DNA from: VYFG01 sp965221795
Lineage (GTDB): Bacteria > Pseudomonadota > Gammaproteobacteria > Arenicellales > Poriferihabitantaceae
Reading direction: 5' to 3'
Length of the DNA stretch: 64,000 bases
NCBI GenBank assembly: GCA_965221795.1
Contig: OZ244914.1
Location: forward strand, 1,488,001 to 1,552,000
In this document: in pieces, positions 1 through 8,957 of the stretch
Numbering within the stretch: position 1 is the stretch's first letter
Layout: each line of letters starts with the position of its first letter
Translations under genes and position numbers: made by a program
Notes under the pieces: generated by a model
The model's database searches: none
Seen by the model: the letters and a program-made list of their open reading frames with translations, nothing else
What the model was told of the DNA's origin: nothing

Positions 1-135
1 TGGGACCACTTCGAAACCTTGCTCGCCTATCACCGCAAGTGGTTGAATACATTGCCACCCGAAGTGGAGACGAAGGTTCGTCTGACCAATGCCCGTCGTT
101 TTCTGCGGATACCGGATGAAGCACACCGCCGGTAA
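1..135 (+). CDS. Amidohydrolase, C-terminal fragment (cut by window edge)
   Basis: The frame is open from base 1 to a TAA at 133-135 and gives 44 residues beginning WDHFETLLAY. The LPPEV...K...NARRF pattern near the end is typical of the C-terminus of amidohydrolase-2 (TIM-barrel) hydrolases and decarboxylases. The catalytic part lies outside the window, so the substrate cannot be inferred. It converges on the dimethylformamidase-like gene with a gap of only 16 bases, and probably belongs to the same catabolic neighbourhood. Confidence 0.6.
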   Translation, partial: WDHFETLLAYHRKWLNTLPPEVETKVRLTNARRFLRIPDEAHRR

Positions 136-151
136 CCCGTCCGCCATCAAT

Positions 152-1795
152 TCATTGATCCAGGAACCGATTGAGGACATTCCGCGTCACCTGCGTCACA
201 CCGGAATCATTACGAAGCAGGCCAGCGACCCATTCGGTGGTGCCGGCATTGAATACCTGACCCGTGCCCCGGGTAAAGCTGACCACCATGCCTGCCCCCC
301 GGTCCACCTGGGACAAGATATGCGGGTCCGCGGAGCCATACACCTGACGGGCCACAAAGTACGCATCCGCATCCCCGACAAATCGTGTCTCCTCGTTCCC
401 ATCATACCGGTCTTCCCGGAGCCTGGCAAAGCCGAGGGCGAGTATTTGCAGGTCGTCCGGGAGCGTAGAGCTGGAGATGGGTGTAGGCAACCCATTCTCA
501 ATCCGGTATTCCAGCCCATCGACCTCGTAGCCAAAGATTCGGCTGTTGGCACCGAGGAGATCGCCGTAGCCGAGCCCACAACCCTGCAGTGCCCAATGTT
601 CCGGTCGGAATACTGTAAACCCGCCCGCACCATGGCGGGCTAATCCCCCCCAGCCGGCATAGACACCCCGGCTGCCATCCAGGCCAAAGGTGGCATGGCC
701 CGGTCGGTTCACTTCCGGGGACTCCCAGATGTTGGTGGTGAGATGGCGGGATGCACTGTGGTACATGGGGTCATCGTCACGGCACCGATACTTGTGGCAA
801 ATCTGCGACTGGCCCTCCTCTTCCATCCGCACCTGCCAGAAAAAATTGCCGGCGAAACGGGCGATACGGCCGCCCTCCTCCACAAACTGGTCGACCGCAT
901 CACGCATCTTCCAACTCCAGTACTCATCATGGCCGACAATCGTTGCACAACGATAACCGGACAGGATCTCCGGTCGATAATGGAGGTCCAACTGGGTGAC
1001 CACATCCAGGGAATAGCCCATTACCTCAGCCCAATGGAAGAAGTGCCGTTCATAGCTTGCCCACCCGGCCGAGGCAAATTTTTTCGAATACCCTCGGTTC
1101 CAGGCCCATTCCATATGGGGATACCGCACTGGACTACCCATCTCCGGCGGGGATGACGGCAGGGTGCGGGGCGCATCGACCGGCAGGGTGATGAACCCGC
1201 GGGCAAACGGACGCAGACGCGACAGTTGGGCAGAAAACCGGTTGCACTGTGGGTCGACCACACCCTCATAGTGATTGGACCCACCCCAGTCATTATACGC
1301 AAGCCAGGTGCAATCTGCGGTAATCAGGAGTAACCGCTTCGGATTGGGACAGGAGGGTCGAACCACAAAAAGATGCTGTGCGCCACCACCGGGCTCGCGG
1401 CGACCGGTCGGTCGAACCGTAATCCGGTACACCCCACTTTGCCAACTGGCATCCGTCCTCACCCGGGCCAGTACAGGCCAATGGCAGCCGTGGACAGACG
1501 CATCTTGCGGGGTGTCTTCCCAGACTGCCGGTTGGTGGGCCAGTGTGGTCATGCGGGCACCATTGAGGCCACAGCGTCGAATGTCGATCGTTACCCGGTC
1601 TGCAGTGGAAATCCCATACACGAACACGTCCTCCCCGGGTGAAACCGAAAATGGATCCGTGTAGCACCAGGTTTCGGGAATGTCTCCCGTCCCGTTCGGA
1701 AACTCATACCATTGGCGGTCATGAACTGGCCTGTCCAGTTCTCCCCGAACCAGGACGGTATGGTTTTGCGCATGGCGCATCAGCGATAACGACAT
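152..1795 (-). CDS. N,N-dimethylformamidase-like large-subunit protein
   Basis: This 547-residue protein resembles the C-terminal part of the N,N-dimethylformamidase large subunit, an amide hydrolase. Segments such as LLLITADCTWLAYNDWGG and the GHDEYWSWKMRD stretch, followed by an FAGNFFWQVR segment, are characteristic of that family. The frame stays open upstream to 2035, but ATG 1795 (MSLSLMRHAQ) was chosen because the extra 80 residues are low-complexity and would overlap the divergent CoA-transferase. No small subunit is visible nearby. It probably hydrolyses an amide or related C-N bond. The actual substrate is unknown, and dimethylformamide itself is not implied. Confidence 0.75.
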   Translation of the reverse strand: MSLSLMRHAQNHTVLVRGELDRPVHDRQWYEFPNGTGDIPETWCYTDPFSVSPGEDVFVYGISTADRVTIDIRRCGLNGARMTTLAHQPAVWEDTPQDASVHGCHWPVLARVRTDASWQSGVYRITVRPTGRREPGGGAQHLFVVRPSCPNPKRLLLITADCTWLAYNDWGGSNHYEGVVDPQCNRFSAQLSRLRPFARGFITLPVDAPRTLPSSPPEMGSPVRYPHMEWAWNRGYSKKFASAGWASYERHFFHWAEVMGYSLDVVTQLDLHYRPEILSGYRCATIVGHDEYWSWKMRDAVDQFVEEGGRIARFAGNFFWQVRMEEEGQSQICHKYRCRDDDPMYHSASRHLTTNIWESPEVNRPGHATFGLDGSRGVYAGWGGLARHGAGGFTVFRPEHWALQGCGLGYGDLLGANSRIFGYEVDGLEYRIENGLPTPISSSTLPDDLQILALGFARLREDRYDGNEETRFVGDADAYFVARQVYGSADPHILSQVDRGAGMVVSFTRGTGQVFNAGTTEWVAGLLRNDSGVTQVTRNVLNRFLDQ

Positions 1796-1822
1796 GGCAG
1801 TGCCGGTCAGTGGAATTCGTGC

Positions 1823-1841
1823 CAAATGTACCCTACATTTG
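1823..1841. promoter_or_regulatory. Perfect palindrome between divergent genes (operator candidate)
   Basis: CAAATGTA-CCC-TACATTTG is a perfect 8-bp inverted repeat with a 3-base spacer. It sits 28 bases from the start of the dimethylformamidase-like gene and 23 bases from the CoA-transferase start, so one bound regulator could act on both. It does not match the TGTCG-N6-CGACA sites found further right in the same cluster. The regulator is not known. Confidence 0.55.
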
Positions 1842-1863
1842 TCCGAATGCAATTCATGATTCC

Positions 1864-4353
1864 ATGATCCAAATGAACGAAAGGCCTCTTGATGACCTGC
1901 GGGTATTGGATCTGGGGCATTATCTTGCTGGACCGCTGGTCGGAATGATGCTGGCGGATCTCGGGGCCGAGGTGATACGAATTGACCCACCCGGGGGACC
2001 GGTATACCGAGAGCCGGTGACCCAAATGCTGTCACGGGGTAAATCTGCCATAGAGCTGGATCTTAAAACCGGGCATGGGCGGGATAGCTTGCTTGCCTTG
2101 GTTGGCAGGTCGGACATACTGATTGAGAACTTCCGTCCCGGAGTCATGGACCGGCTCAATCTGGGCTGGGATGTGTTGCAAATGGCCAACGCAAGCCTGA
2201 TCAGTTTATCATTACCGGGGTTTGCCTCGACCGACACCGGTTATCGCCACTTGCCGGCCTGGGAAGCCGTCATCGCGGCCGTGACTGGTCAGTTCACAGA
2301 CATGGGATTGAACCGGCGGTTGATGGGAGTCAATCCTTCGTTTACGCCCCTGACGTTGGCATCGGCCTATGGCGCGGCCTTTGGTGCCATGTCCGTGCTG
2401 TATGCGATTCGGGTAAGAGGGCAAAATGGTGGCGACCGGATTGAAGTCCCGTTGGCTTCGGCGCTGCTGGAGGGACTTTCCTACAACTGCGAACGCATTG
2501 AGGATTACCCGAGTCGGTACATGTCCCCGCGGGAACTGGAAATTGCGCGGCGCGAGCGGGAACATCTCCCCCTGAACCTGAATTACCGGCAATTGACTGA
2601 ACTGCTGGACCCGTTTTATCGCACCTATCGCTGCGCGGATGGGCGTGGACTGTATGTGGTATCAGGAAGCGTGGTGTCACACCCACGACGAGTACTGGAA
2701 ACCCTGGGGTTACAGGACCTGCTCCAGGAGTTGCCGGATTTCGATGCATACCTGGACACCAAGCAGTGGCCAGCTTCATGGAGTTTGCGAAACTACCCAG
2801 TGGGCTCTGAGGACCGCGTACGGATTGTTGCGGCCATGGAGCAGGCGTTCCTGACCCGCCCCGCCCATGAGTGGCAACGCCTGCTGGGCGAGAACAAGGC
2901 CCCGGCTGCGGCACAGTGCTGGACCCGGGAATGGCTCTGTGATCCCCATGCGCTGGCATCGGGACTGATTATAGAAGTGCCTGATGCGGTCCATGGAGCC
3001 ATGCGACAGATGGGGAATGTCGCCTGGCTGGGCTCAGACCACACCGCACTGGACAAGTCGCCTGCGCCGGTTGCCGGCAGTAATGCCGGACTGCTGGCAC
3101 GGATCATGGCAGAATCCCCCCGGGAGTTCACCGGAACTGGAAATTCTGCCGGTTGGCTGGACGGCATCCGGGTACTGGATCTCACGAATGTAATTGCCGG
3201 ACCAACGATTGCCTCCACGATGGCCCGTTTCGGGGCTCAGGTGACTCATGTGCAGCCCACCAATCCATCGATAGACCCCTGGAATACGGTCGTCTTTGGC
3301 GTCCAGGCCAATCGGGGAAAGGAGAGTATTCTGCTGGACTTGGGAACGGTAGAAGGCCGCGCTATCCTGGATCAACTCATCGAACAGACGGATGTAGTGA
3401 CTTTCAATGGGACCGACCGCCAGCGGGACCGGCTCGGGCTCAATCCGCAACGCCTGCATGCGATCAAGCCGACATTGATTCTGGCCCAACTGGATGCCTT
3501 TGGAGGCCCGGCTCGTGGCCCCCGATCGGAATATCTCGGCTATGATGATTTGGCTCAGGCCGCGACCGGGGTCATGCTCCGCTTTGGCGGCAGTATGGAG
3601 ACCCCGGAGGAGCATGCCCATTTCGGAACCATTGATGTGTTGACCGGTTATCTGGCCTGTGTCGCAATCGGAGCCGCCTTTCATCGATTGGAACGAACCG
3701 GTCAAGGGGATGTCGCCCGGACTTCACTCGCCGCTGCCGGAAATCTGATCCAGGCACCTTTCATGTTTGATTTCGCGCAGCGAGGACCGTTTGATGAACC
3801 TTCCGGGCCTGCGGTGCAGGGGTGGGGCCCGTACTACCACTGTTATCGGGCGCGGGATGGCTGGATGTTCTTTGCTGCCCCATCAGAACAAGAGGCAGTA
3901 CTGTCTCGGATTCCAGAACTGGCGGATCTGGCGGGTTTGCCCGAGGTCAAACTCGGCCCGGCATTGGCCCGCCGATTTGCCAACAGGAACATCGCATACT
4001 GGGCCTGCAAGCTGGCTGGCAGTGCTTCGGCTGCCGTGCCCCTGGCGTCGCTCATGCAGGTTCGGGATGAGGCCTTGCAACGGGAAAGCACGAACGAGAT
4101 CGACCTGGACCGGGACACCTTTCGGGTAATCCGTCATGATCGCCATCCCATGGGACGTTGGGTCGACCTGGTAGCACCCAATGCAGTCCGGTCGCGACAG
4201 GGACGGATTCGCATACCGAAACCAATGCCGAAATATGGTGCACAGACCATCCGAATCTTGCAACGACTGGGGCTGGATCATCAGGCCATTCAGGGGCTGC
4301 TGGATGCCGGGGTAGCAAAAGAATCCTGGTCGGCCCGATACCTCCCGGAATAG
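1864..4353 (+). CDS. Tandem CaiB/BaiF (family III) CoA-transferase
   Basis: This 829-residue protein has two family III CoA-transferase units, starting at RVLDLGHYLAGP (about residue 12) and RVLDLTNVIAGP (about residue 437). Such enzymes move CoA between carboxylic acids. The second unit keeps the Asp of the D-x3-G signature (IDVLTGYLA), which carries the acyl-anhydride intermediate in formyl-CoA transferase. The first unit reads LASAYGAA at that position, so it probably lacks the nucleophile. ATG 1864 was chosen, with ATG 1873 also possible, because the longer frame to 1639 overlaps the divergent gene. Its likely role is activation of the acid imported by the neighbouring tricarboxylate-type transporter. 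Confidence 0.88.
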   Translation: MIQMNERPLDDLRVLDLGHYLAGPLVGMMLADLGAEVIRIDPPGGPVYREPVTQMLSRGKSAIELDLKTGHGRDSLLALVGRSDILIENFRPGVMDRLNLGWDVLQMANASLISLSLPGFASTDTGYRHLPAWEAVIAAVTGQFTDMGLNRRLMGVNPSFTPLTLASAYGAAFGAMSVLYAIRVRGQNGGDRIEVPLASALLEGLSYNCERIEDYPSRYMSPRELEIARREREHLPLNLNYRQLTELLDPFYRTYRCADGRGLYVVSGSVVSHPRRVLETLGLQDLLQELPDFDAYLDTKQWPASWSLRNYPVGSEDRVRIVAAMEQAFLTRPAHEWQRLLGENKAPAAAQCWTREWLCDPHALASGLIIEVPDAVHGAMRQMGNVAWLGSDHTALDKSPAPVAGSNAGLLARIMAESPREFTGTGNSAGWLDGIRVLDLTNVIAGPTIASTMARFGAQVTHVQPTNPSIDPWNTVVFGVQANRGKESILLDLGTVEGRAILDQLIEQTDVVTFNGTDRQRDRLGLNPQRLHAIKPTLILAQLDAFGGPARGPRSEYLGYDDLAQAATGVMLRFGGSMETPEEHAHFGTIDVLTGYLACVAIGAAFHRLERTGQGDVARTSLAAAGNLIQAPFMFDFAQRGPFDEPSGPAVQGWGPYYHCYRARDGWMFFAAPSEQEAVLSRIPELADLAGLPEVKLGPALARRFANRNIAYWACKLAGSASAAVPLASLMQVRDEALQRESTNEIDLDRDTFRVIRHDRHPMGRWVDLVAPNAVRSRQGRIRIPKPMPKYGAQTIRILQRLGLDHQAIQGLLDAGVAKESWSARYLPE

Positions 4354-4420
4354 CATCCATTGCCGGACAACCCCGGCAGCAGGTGGTGGATCACTTGATG
4401 CCCAGGGACCGCATGGGAAT

Positions 4421-4436
4421 TGTCGGCCATACGACA
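4421..4436. promoter_or_regulatory. Crp/Fnr-type operator candidate, site 1 (TGTCG-N6-CGACA)
   Basis: TGTCG-GCCATA-CGACA is a perfect 5-bp inverted repeat with the 6-base spacing typical of Crp-family sites. It lies 105 bases before the DUF3604 start. A -10-like TTAAAT at 4458-4463 would place the centre of the site near -41.5, the class II activator position. An identical half-site pair precedes tctC. Confidence 0.6.
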
Positions 4437-4541
4437 GAATCGATTCCAATAGCATTCTTAAATCGGTCCGGTACCGGAATGATTGCCGGGCATCTACCCA
4501 CAGCCCTTCCCGGAATTCGATTGTATCGAGGAGTCGCGACC

Positions 4542-6929
4542 ATGAAAAAAATGACCGATCAGGAACTCAAGGACCGCCTGGGTGACTATTTCGCGCCTGA
4601 AGGTCTCTACCAACTCACCAAGGAGATGTCGTTCCTTGGCAAAGTGACCTGCAATGTGGAGCGGTTGGTCGCTGGTGAGTGGACGGAGATCATTCTGGAT
4701 TATGAGGTTGGAGCATCCGGGATGGCAGACGGTGCCTGGTTCAAAGCCACCTTCAAGTTCTATTCCGACTGGGCATTGTTTCAGACCGTCGACCCGAAAG
4801 CCGCCAACTATGTCTCGGTGGAGTATCAGGCCGGACCCTGTACAGTAGGACAAAGCCCGGCCACGGTTCAGTCTCTCAAGGTCCGGTTCGACCAGAAAGG
4901 CCATGAGCGTCCGTTTCAGAAAGCCATTATTGTGGACACGGTAGACGGTTACCTGAAGCCGGGTGATCACATCATTATCCGTATGGGGGATCGTCGTCAT
5001 GGGGGTCCCGGCACCCGGGTCCAGACTTTCGTTGAAAAGGCTTTCCGGTTCCGTTGCTATTGTGACCCTTTGGGCACGTCCCGATGTGCCGCGGTGATGC
5101 CGGATACTGCAATCGATATCGTACCGGGCCGCCCGGAGCAACTGGTCCTCGTCGCTTCCAGAATGGCGCGGACTGGGGCAGAAGTCCCATTGCGGGTACG
5201 GGTGGAGGATGTCTGGGGAAATACCGGTTGGGATTGCGGTGGCAATGTGGAGTTGCAGATCCGCCGGGATGGGCGGTGGGTGGATACACGGACCGTGACT
5301 CTCGCAAACCAGGGCTGGGCAGTGGCTCAGGTCAGCGGTTTGCCGACCGAACAGCCGGGGGAACTGGAAATTCTCGCAAGGCATCTGGACTGGCCTTGGA
5401 TACCGGAAAAAGTCTTTTATCTCACCGTCGACGATCAATTTGCCTTTATGCGGGATTATTACGGCGACCTCCATGTCCACTCGGACGATACAGTGGGCAC
5501 CAATGACACCACTTACAACCTGACCTATGGGCGGGATGTGGCCGGTCTGGATGTACTCGGCTATACCGCTAATGACTTCAACATTACCAAGGCCCGGTGG
5601 GATCATGCCGTGGAACTGATCCACCAGATCAATGAAGACGGGGAGTTTGTCTGTTATCCCGGAACTGAATGGTGCGGCAGTTCCTGCGCCGGGGGAGATC
5701 ACAATGTGGTTTTTCTCCGCGATGGCCCCCCCGAATTTCCATTTGACCGCGATGGCAATGTGTGCCGTTCCTTTGAATGGAATGAGGATATGGCGGCCGA
5801 CACGATCGAACCCGGAGCCTGGCCGCTGGAGGAATTATGGGCCACCTACATCCATGACCCGGAAGGGCATCTGTTGATGCCTCATGTGGGCGGACGCCGA
5901 TGCATCATGGATTGGCATCATCCGGTTCTGGAGCGACTGGTGGAAATTGAGTCGGCTTGGGGGCATTTCCCCTGGCTCTATGAAGAGGTCATGCGTCGTG
6001 GCTACAAGCTGGGGGCTTCTGCGAATGGGGATGAGCATCGTGGCCGTTGTGGCGGGGGAGTGCCCGGTACCGCCGTCTTTGGTACCAAAGGCGGAGTGAC
6101 CGGTATCCTGGCACCTGCACTGGACCGGGCCGAAGTGGGAGTGGCATTGCGTGCACGGCATACCTTTGCGACCACCGGGGAACGGATCGCGGGGTTCCTG
6201 CAATGTGGCGAAGGAATCCAGGGGGATGAAATTGACTGCCAGGGCAGCGCCAAGGTCCACTACCGGTTTCTTGGGGATGTCGGCTGGGACGAGATTGTGG
6301 CCGTAGACCATACCGGCCCTTTCTGGCACCGGAACCTGCAGCGCGAAGCCGGATTTTCTGATCGACGCATTCGGATCAGTTGGGGGGGGGCAAGGATTCG
6401 GGACCGCTATCGGTGGGCCGCATGGAAAGGGACGATTACCATCCGCAATGGAGTGATCAACCGGTTCCAGGGATTGGGTTTTGAGCATCCGGAGGAAAGC
6501 TGCTGGAGACAGTCTGCGACCACCATTGGCTTTGCCTCAGACACTTACGGGGATACGGATGCCATCGAAATTGATCTCATCGGTCTTCAGGATGCCACCG
6601 TTCAGATCAAGGGCACCATTGATGGATATGTCAAGGTCGGAAATCCGCTGGATGGCAATCCGTTCGCCCACTGCCCGGAATTTGATCTTACCCTGTCGGG
6701 CCAGGAACTGCTTGACAGTGAAGGCTCCATTCGCAAGGAACTTGGCGGTGCGGAACTGTTCGTCTCGGCGGATCGAATCAGTGAATCGAACCTGCCGAGG
6801 GATGTAAGCGGAACCCTTGACATTGAACCGGAAAACGGGCCCGGTGGCTTCCGGCCCGTCTACCTCATGGGGCGCCAGGTCGATGATTCCAAAGTCTGGA
6901 CTTCTGCCCTGTTCATCACATTTCTCTGA
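4542..6929 (+). CDS. DUF3604 metal-dependent hydrolase-like protein
   Basis: This 795-residue protein carries a central DUF3604 domain. Its PHP-like metal-binding start GDLHVHSDD (about residue 309) is followed by TEWCG, an HVGG segment, and SANGDEHRG further on. The N-terminal half looks like beta-rich accessory domains. ATG 4542 is preceded by CGAGGAG at good spacing. No enzymatic activity is firmly established for DUF3604 proteins, so the reaction is left open. In this neighbourhood it often accompanies amide hydrolases and acid transporters, and its own operator candidate at 4421 supports membership of the catabolic cluster. Confidence 0.8.
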   Translation: MKKMTDQELKDRLGDYFAPEGLYQLTKEMSFLGKVTCNVERLVAGEWTEIILDYEVGASGMADGAWFKATFKFYSDWALFQTVDPKAANYVSVEYQAGPCTVGQSPATVQSLKVRFDQKGHERPFQKAIIVDTVDGYLKPGDHIIIRMGDRRHGGPGTRVQTFVEKAFRFRCYCDPLGTSRCAAVMPDTAIDIVPGRPEQLVLVASRMARTGAEVPLRVRVEDVWGNTGWDCGGNVELQIRRDGRWVDTRTVTLANQGWAVAQVSGLPTEQPGELEILARHLDWPWIPEKVFYLTVDDQFAFMRDYYGDLHVHSDDTVGTNDTTYNLTYGRDVAGLDVLGYTANDFNITKARWDHAVELIHQINEDGEFVCYPGTEWCGSSCAGGDHNVVFLRDGPPEFPFDRDGNVCRSFEWNEDMAADTIEPGAWPLEELWATYIHDPEGHLLMPHVGGRRCIMDWHHPVLERLVEIESAWGHFPWLYEEVMRRGYKLGASANGDEHRGRCGGGVPGTAVFGTKGGVTGILAPALDRAEVGVALRARHTFATTGERIAGFLQCGEGIQGDEIDCQGSAKVHYRFLGDVGWDEIVAVDHTGPFWHRNLQREAGFSDRRIRISWGGARIRDRYRWAAWKGTITIRNGVINRFQGLGFEHPEESCWRQSATTIGFASDTYGDTDAIEIDLIGLQDATVQIKGTIDGYVKVGNPLDGNPFAHCPEFDLTLSGQELLDSEGSIRKELGGAELFVSADRISESNLPRDVSGTLDIEPENGPGGFRPVYLMGRQVDDSKVWTSALFITFL

Positions 6930-7098
6930 GGGACATGGATTGGGGACCGGCTTCCCTTATCCATGGCTGCATCCCGGTGAGCTTTTTGCCATCCAGAGTT
7001 CGAGCGGCTCTGGGTGTCAACCCAGTCCACCAGCGGACGCATGATACTTCCCGTTGGTAACGGGAAGCAGCCGTAGCAGGCAATCCGAACGGAGCGGT

Positions 7099-7974
7099 TC
7101 AGGAAGCGGCTTCCAGGCCGTGGTGTCGGTAGATGGCAGCGGTGGCGCTTCCTACCAGGTACTGAAAAGCCGCCCTGGCAACCGAAAGGGACTCATTGAC
7201 CAGGCCAACCGCATAGCGGGTGGTGATGTTATGCACGCCTTCCGGCAGTGGAATCCGGTCAAAAAGATCCGGAAATATCCGCTGGTAGCGAAGTGCCAGA
7301 TGGTCGTAGACCAGGGCAACATCGGCCTGTCCATCCGCGATGGCCTGGGGGGCTTCCCGGTGATGGATCTTTTCCCCGAACAGTACCCCCTGCCTGGACT
7401 GAAGCAGGTTATGGATGTCGGACGCCTCCAGCCCCGCCTGGGCGGCCAGCCCTTCCAGGGTTTGCCGGTACACCTGGTGACTGGCGCTCTCTGTCACCGG
7501 ATTCGACAGGAAGAGTCGTACATCGTCTCGCAGGAGGTCGCCTACCTCCTGAATTTGTTTGGGGTTGTGCCGACGAACCAGGAAACTGTTGCCCCGACTG
7601 CGAGCAAACACCGCTGTGCGGCCAACGGTATGCTGTGCGGCCAGTTGGCTCAGGATGTCGTCGGGACCAATCACGAGATCTGGCAAGACACTGAGACGTA
7701 AATTACCAATTGCGATGGTCCCGGAACGCATCCAGTCCAGATACACCTTCGGGGGGGTGGTGCAGTAAAAGACGGATGCCAATCGGTGGTGGGCGCGAAA
7801 TGATTCCAGTGTCTCCTCAAGGGCCATATGGTGATTACCGTCCGAGAAGACCCGCAGTTCCGATACCGAAGGATCACCGTGGAAATCCAGGCAACAGTTG
7901 CCATGGGAATGGAACCATGTATGGTGTGGCAGGGCTGGGTCGATCGCGTTTTCCGGCGGCCATTTCAGTTGCAT
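7099..7974 (-). CDS. Type 2 periplasmic-binding-protein-like (ModA-like) protein without signal peptide
   Basis: This 291-residue product has a solute-binding-protein fold by pattern: an early VFSDGNHHMALEETL segment, TIAIGNLRLSVLPDLVIGPDDIL, and an IADGQADVALVYDH stretch typical of ModA-like proteins. The N-terminus (MQLKWPPENA) has no signal peptide, so it may act in the cytoplasm as a ligand sensor or accessory protein. ATG 7974 was chosen because the open frame further upstream runs into the divergent regulator. It is divergent from the Crp/Fnr gene with about 73 bases between them. Confidence 0.6.
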   Translation of the reverse strand: MQLKWPPENAIDPALPHHTWFHSHGNCCLDFHGDPSVSELRVFSDGNHHMALEETLESFRAHHRLASVFYCTTPPKVYLDWMRSGTIAIGNLRLSVLPDLVIGPDDILSQLAAQHTVGRTAVFARSRGNSFLVRRHNPKQIQEVGDLLRDDVRLFLSNPVTESASHQVYRQTLEGLAAQAGLEASDIHNLLQSRQGVLFGEKIHHREAPQAIADGQADVALVYDHLALRYQRIFPDLFDRIPLPEGVHNITTRYAVGLVNESLSVARAAFQYLVGSATAAIYRHHGLEAAS

Positions 7975-8047
7975 GAATACCCCACAGGAAAGGGAAGTTA
8001 GGGCATTATAACGGAACTGCCAACGCAGACCATACCCTATTGAATCC

Positions 8048-8773
8048 ATGGTAATCCAATCCCTTTCGCCAGGGCCGTCGACCAGTTTGCTGGAAACCCT
8101 TTCTGTGGGGGACCGGAACGAACTTTTCCGGATCGGTACCATGATCCGGTTGGAGAAAAACGCCCTCATTTTCCGGGCCGGCACTCCCAGCGACTATGTC
8201 TATGTGATCCTGAATGGTCGGGCCAAGATTTACGAACTCTCGCCCCAAGGCAAAGAAGTCATCATGTGGTTCTGCTTCTCCGGCGAATTGTTCGGGCTGG
8301 CGGAGGTATGGCGTGGAACCCATCGGGATGTGTATGCCCAGGCCTGCAGCCCGGTGGAACTGGTCCGGTTTGAGCGGGCGCAATTCCAGCAACACCTGGT
8401 CAACCATCCGGTATTGGCCATGCAGGTGATTGATATCCTTTCCGAGCGATTGCGGATCCTGGGCGAGATGTTGCTCAACCTGACCTCAAGTGATGTCACC
8501 CTGCGCCTGGTCAAGTTACTGGTACGCCTGTTTCAACGCTATGGCCGCTGCCGGGACGGCAGGATCTATATCGACATTCCACTGACCCATCAGGAAATGG
8601 CTGACATGATCGGCTGCTGCCGACAGACCGTCACCTCCACCCTTGGTGCTCTCAAGCGGACACAGGGCCTGAATTCCGACCGCAGGATGCTGTATCTCAA
8701 CGCCCCGTCGCCGGAAGCTGCAGCCAAGAGGCTGATCCAGTTTGCAAAAGCACTCAGCGACGCATCAACCTGA
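8048..8773 (+). CDS. Crp/Fnr family transcriptional regulator
   Basis: This 241-residue regulator has an N-terminal cyclic-nucleotide-binding-type jelly roll (GTPSDYVYVILNGRAKIY, then FSGELFGLAEVW, about residues 25-140), a long dimerisation helix, and a C-terminal winged helix with HQEMADMIGCCRQTVTSTL. In the recognition helix the Crp triad R-E-x3-R is replaced by R-Q-x3-S, which fits a changed half-site. There is no N-terminal Cys cluster of the Fnr oxygen-sensing kind. It sits between two genes preceded by TGTCG-N6-CGACA, so those are the best candidate targets. The inducer is unknown. Confidence 0.9.
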   Translation: MVIQSLSPGPSTSLLETLSVGDRNELFRIGTMIRLEKNALIFRAGTPSDYVYVILNGRAKIYELSPQGKEVIMWFCFSGELFGLAEVWRGTHRDVYAQACSPVELVRFERAQFQQHLVNHPVLAMQVIDILSERLRILGEMLLNLTSSDVTLRLVKLLVRLFQRYGRCRDGRIYIDIPLTHQEMADMIGCCRQTVTSTLGALKRTQGLNSDRRMLYLNAPSPEAAAKRLIQFAKALSDAST

Positions 8774-8811
8774 TCGCGAAAGGGGCTGGCCAAACGGCTA
8801 CCGGGATATTT

Positions 8812-8827
8812 TGTCGTCCAAGCGACA
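8812..8827. promoter_or_regulatory. Crp/Fnr-type operator candidate, site 2 (TGTCG-N6-CGACA)
   Basis: TGTCG-TCCAAG-CGACA has the same perfect half-sites as the element at 4421. A -10-like TATAAG at 8848-8853 puts the predicted start of transcription about 41 bases from the centre of the site. It lies 130 bases before tctC and just after the regulator gene. Confidence 0.62.
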
Positions 8828-8957
8828 TAAAGTGTGCCGAGAGCAGGTATAAGATTTTTGCACAATTCGGTTCATCTATGGAGTGGCTGCCACCTTGACG
8901 GCCGGGAAACCTCATTCCCACTGCTCCAGATTATTACGACACCAAGGGGACAATATC

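Noticed and set aside
152..643. Open frames on the plus strand opposite the dimethylformamidase-like gene.
   Set aside because: They are antisense shadows of a gene with a clear family match.
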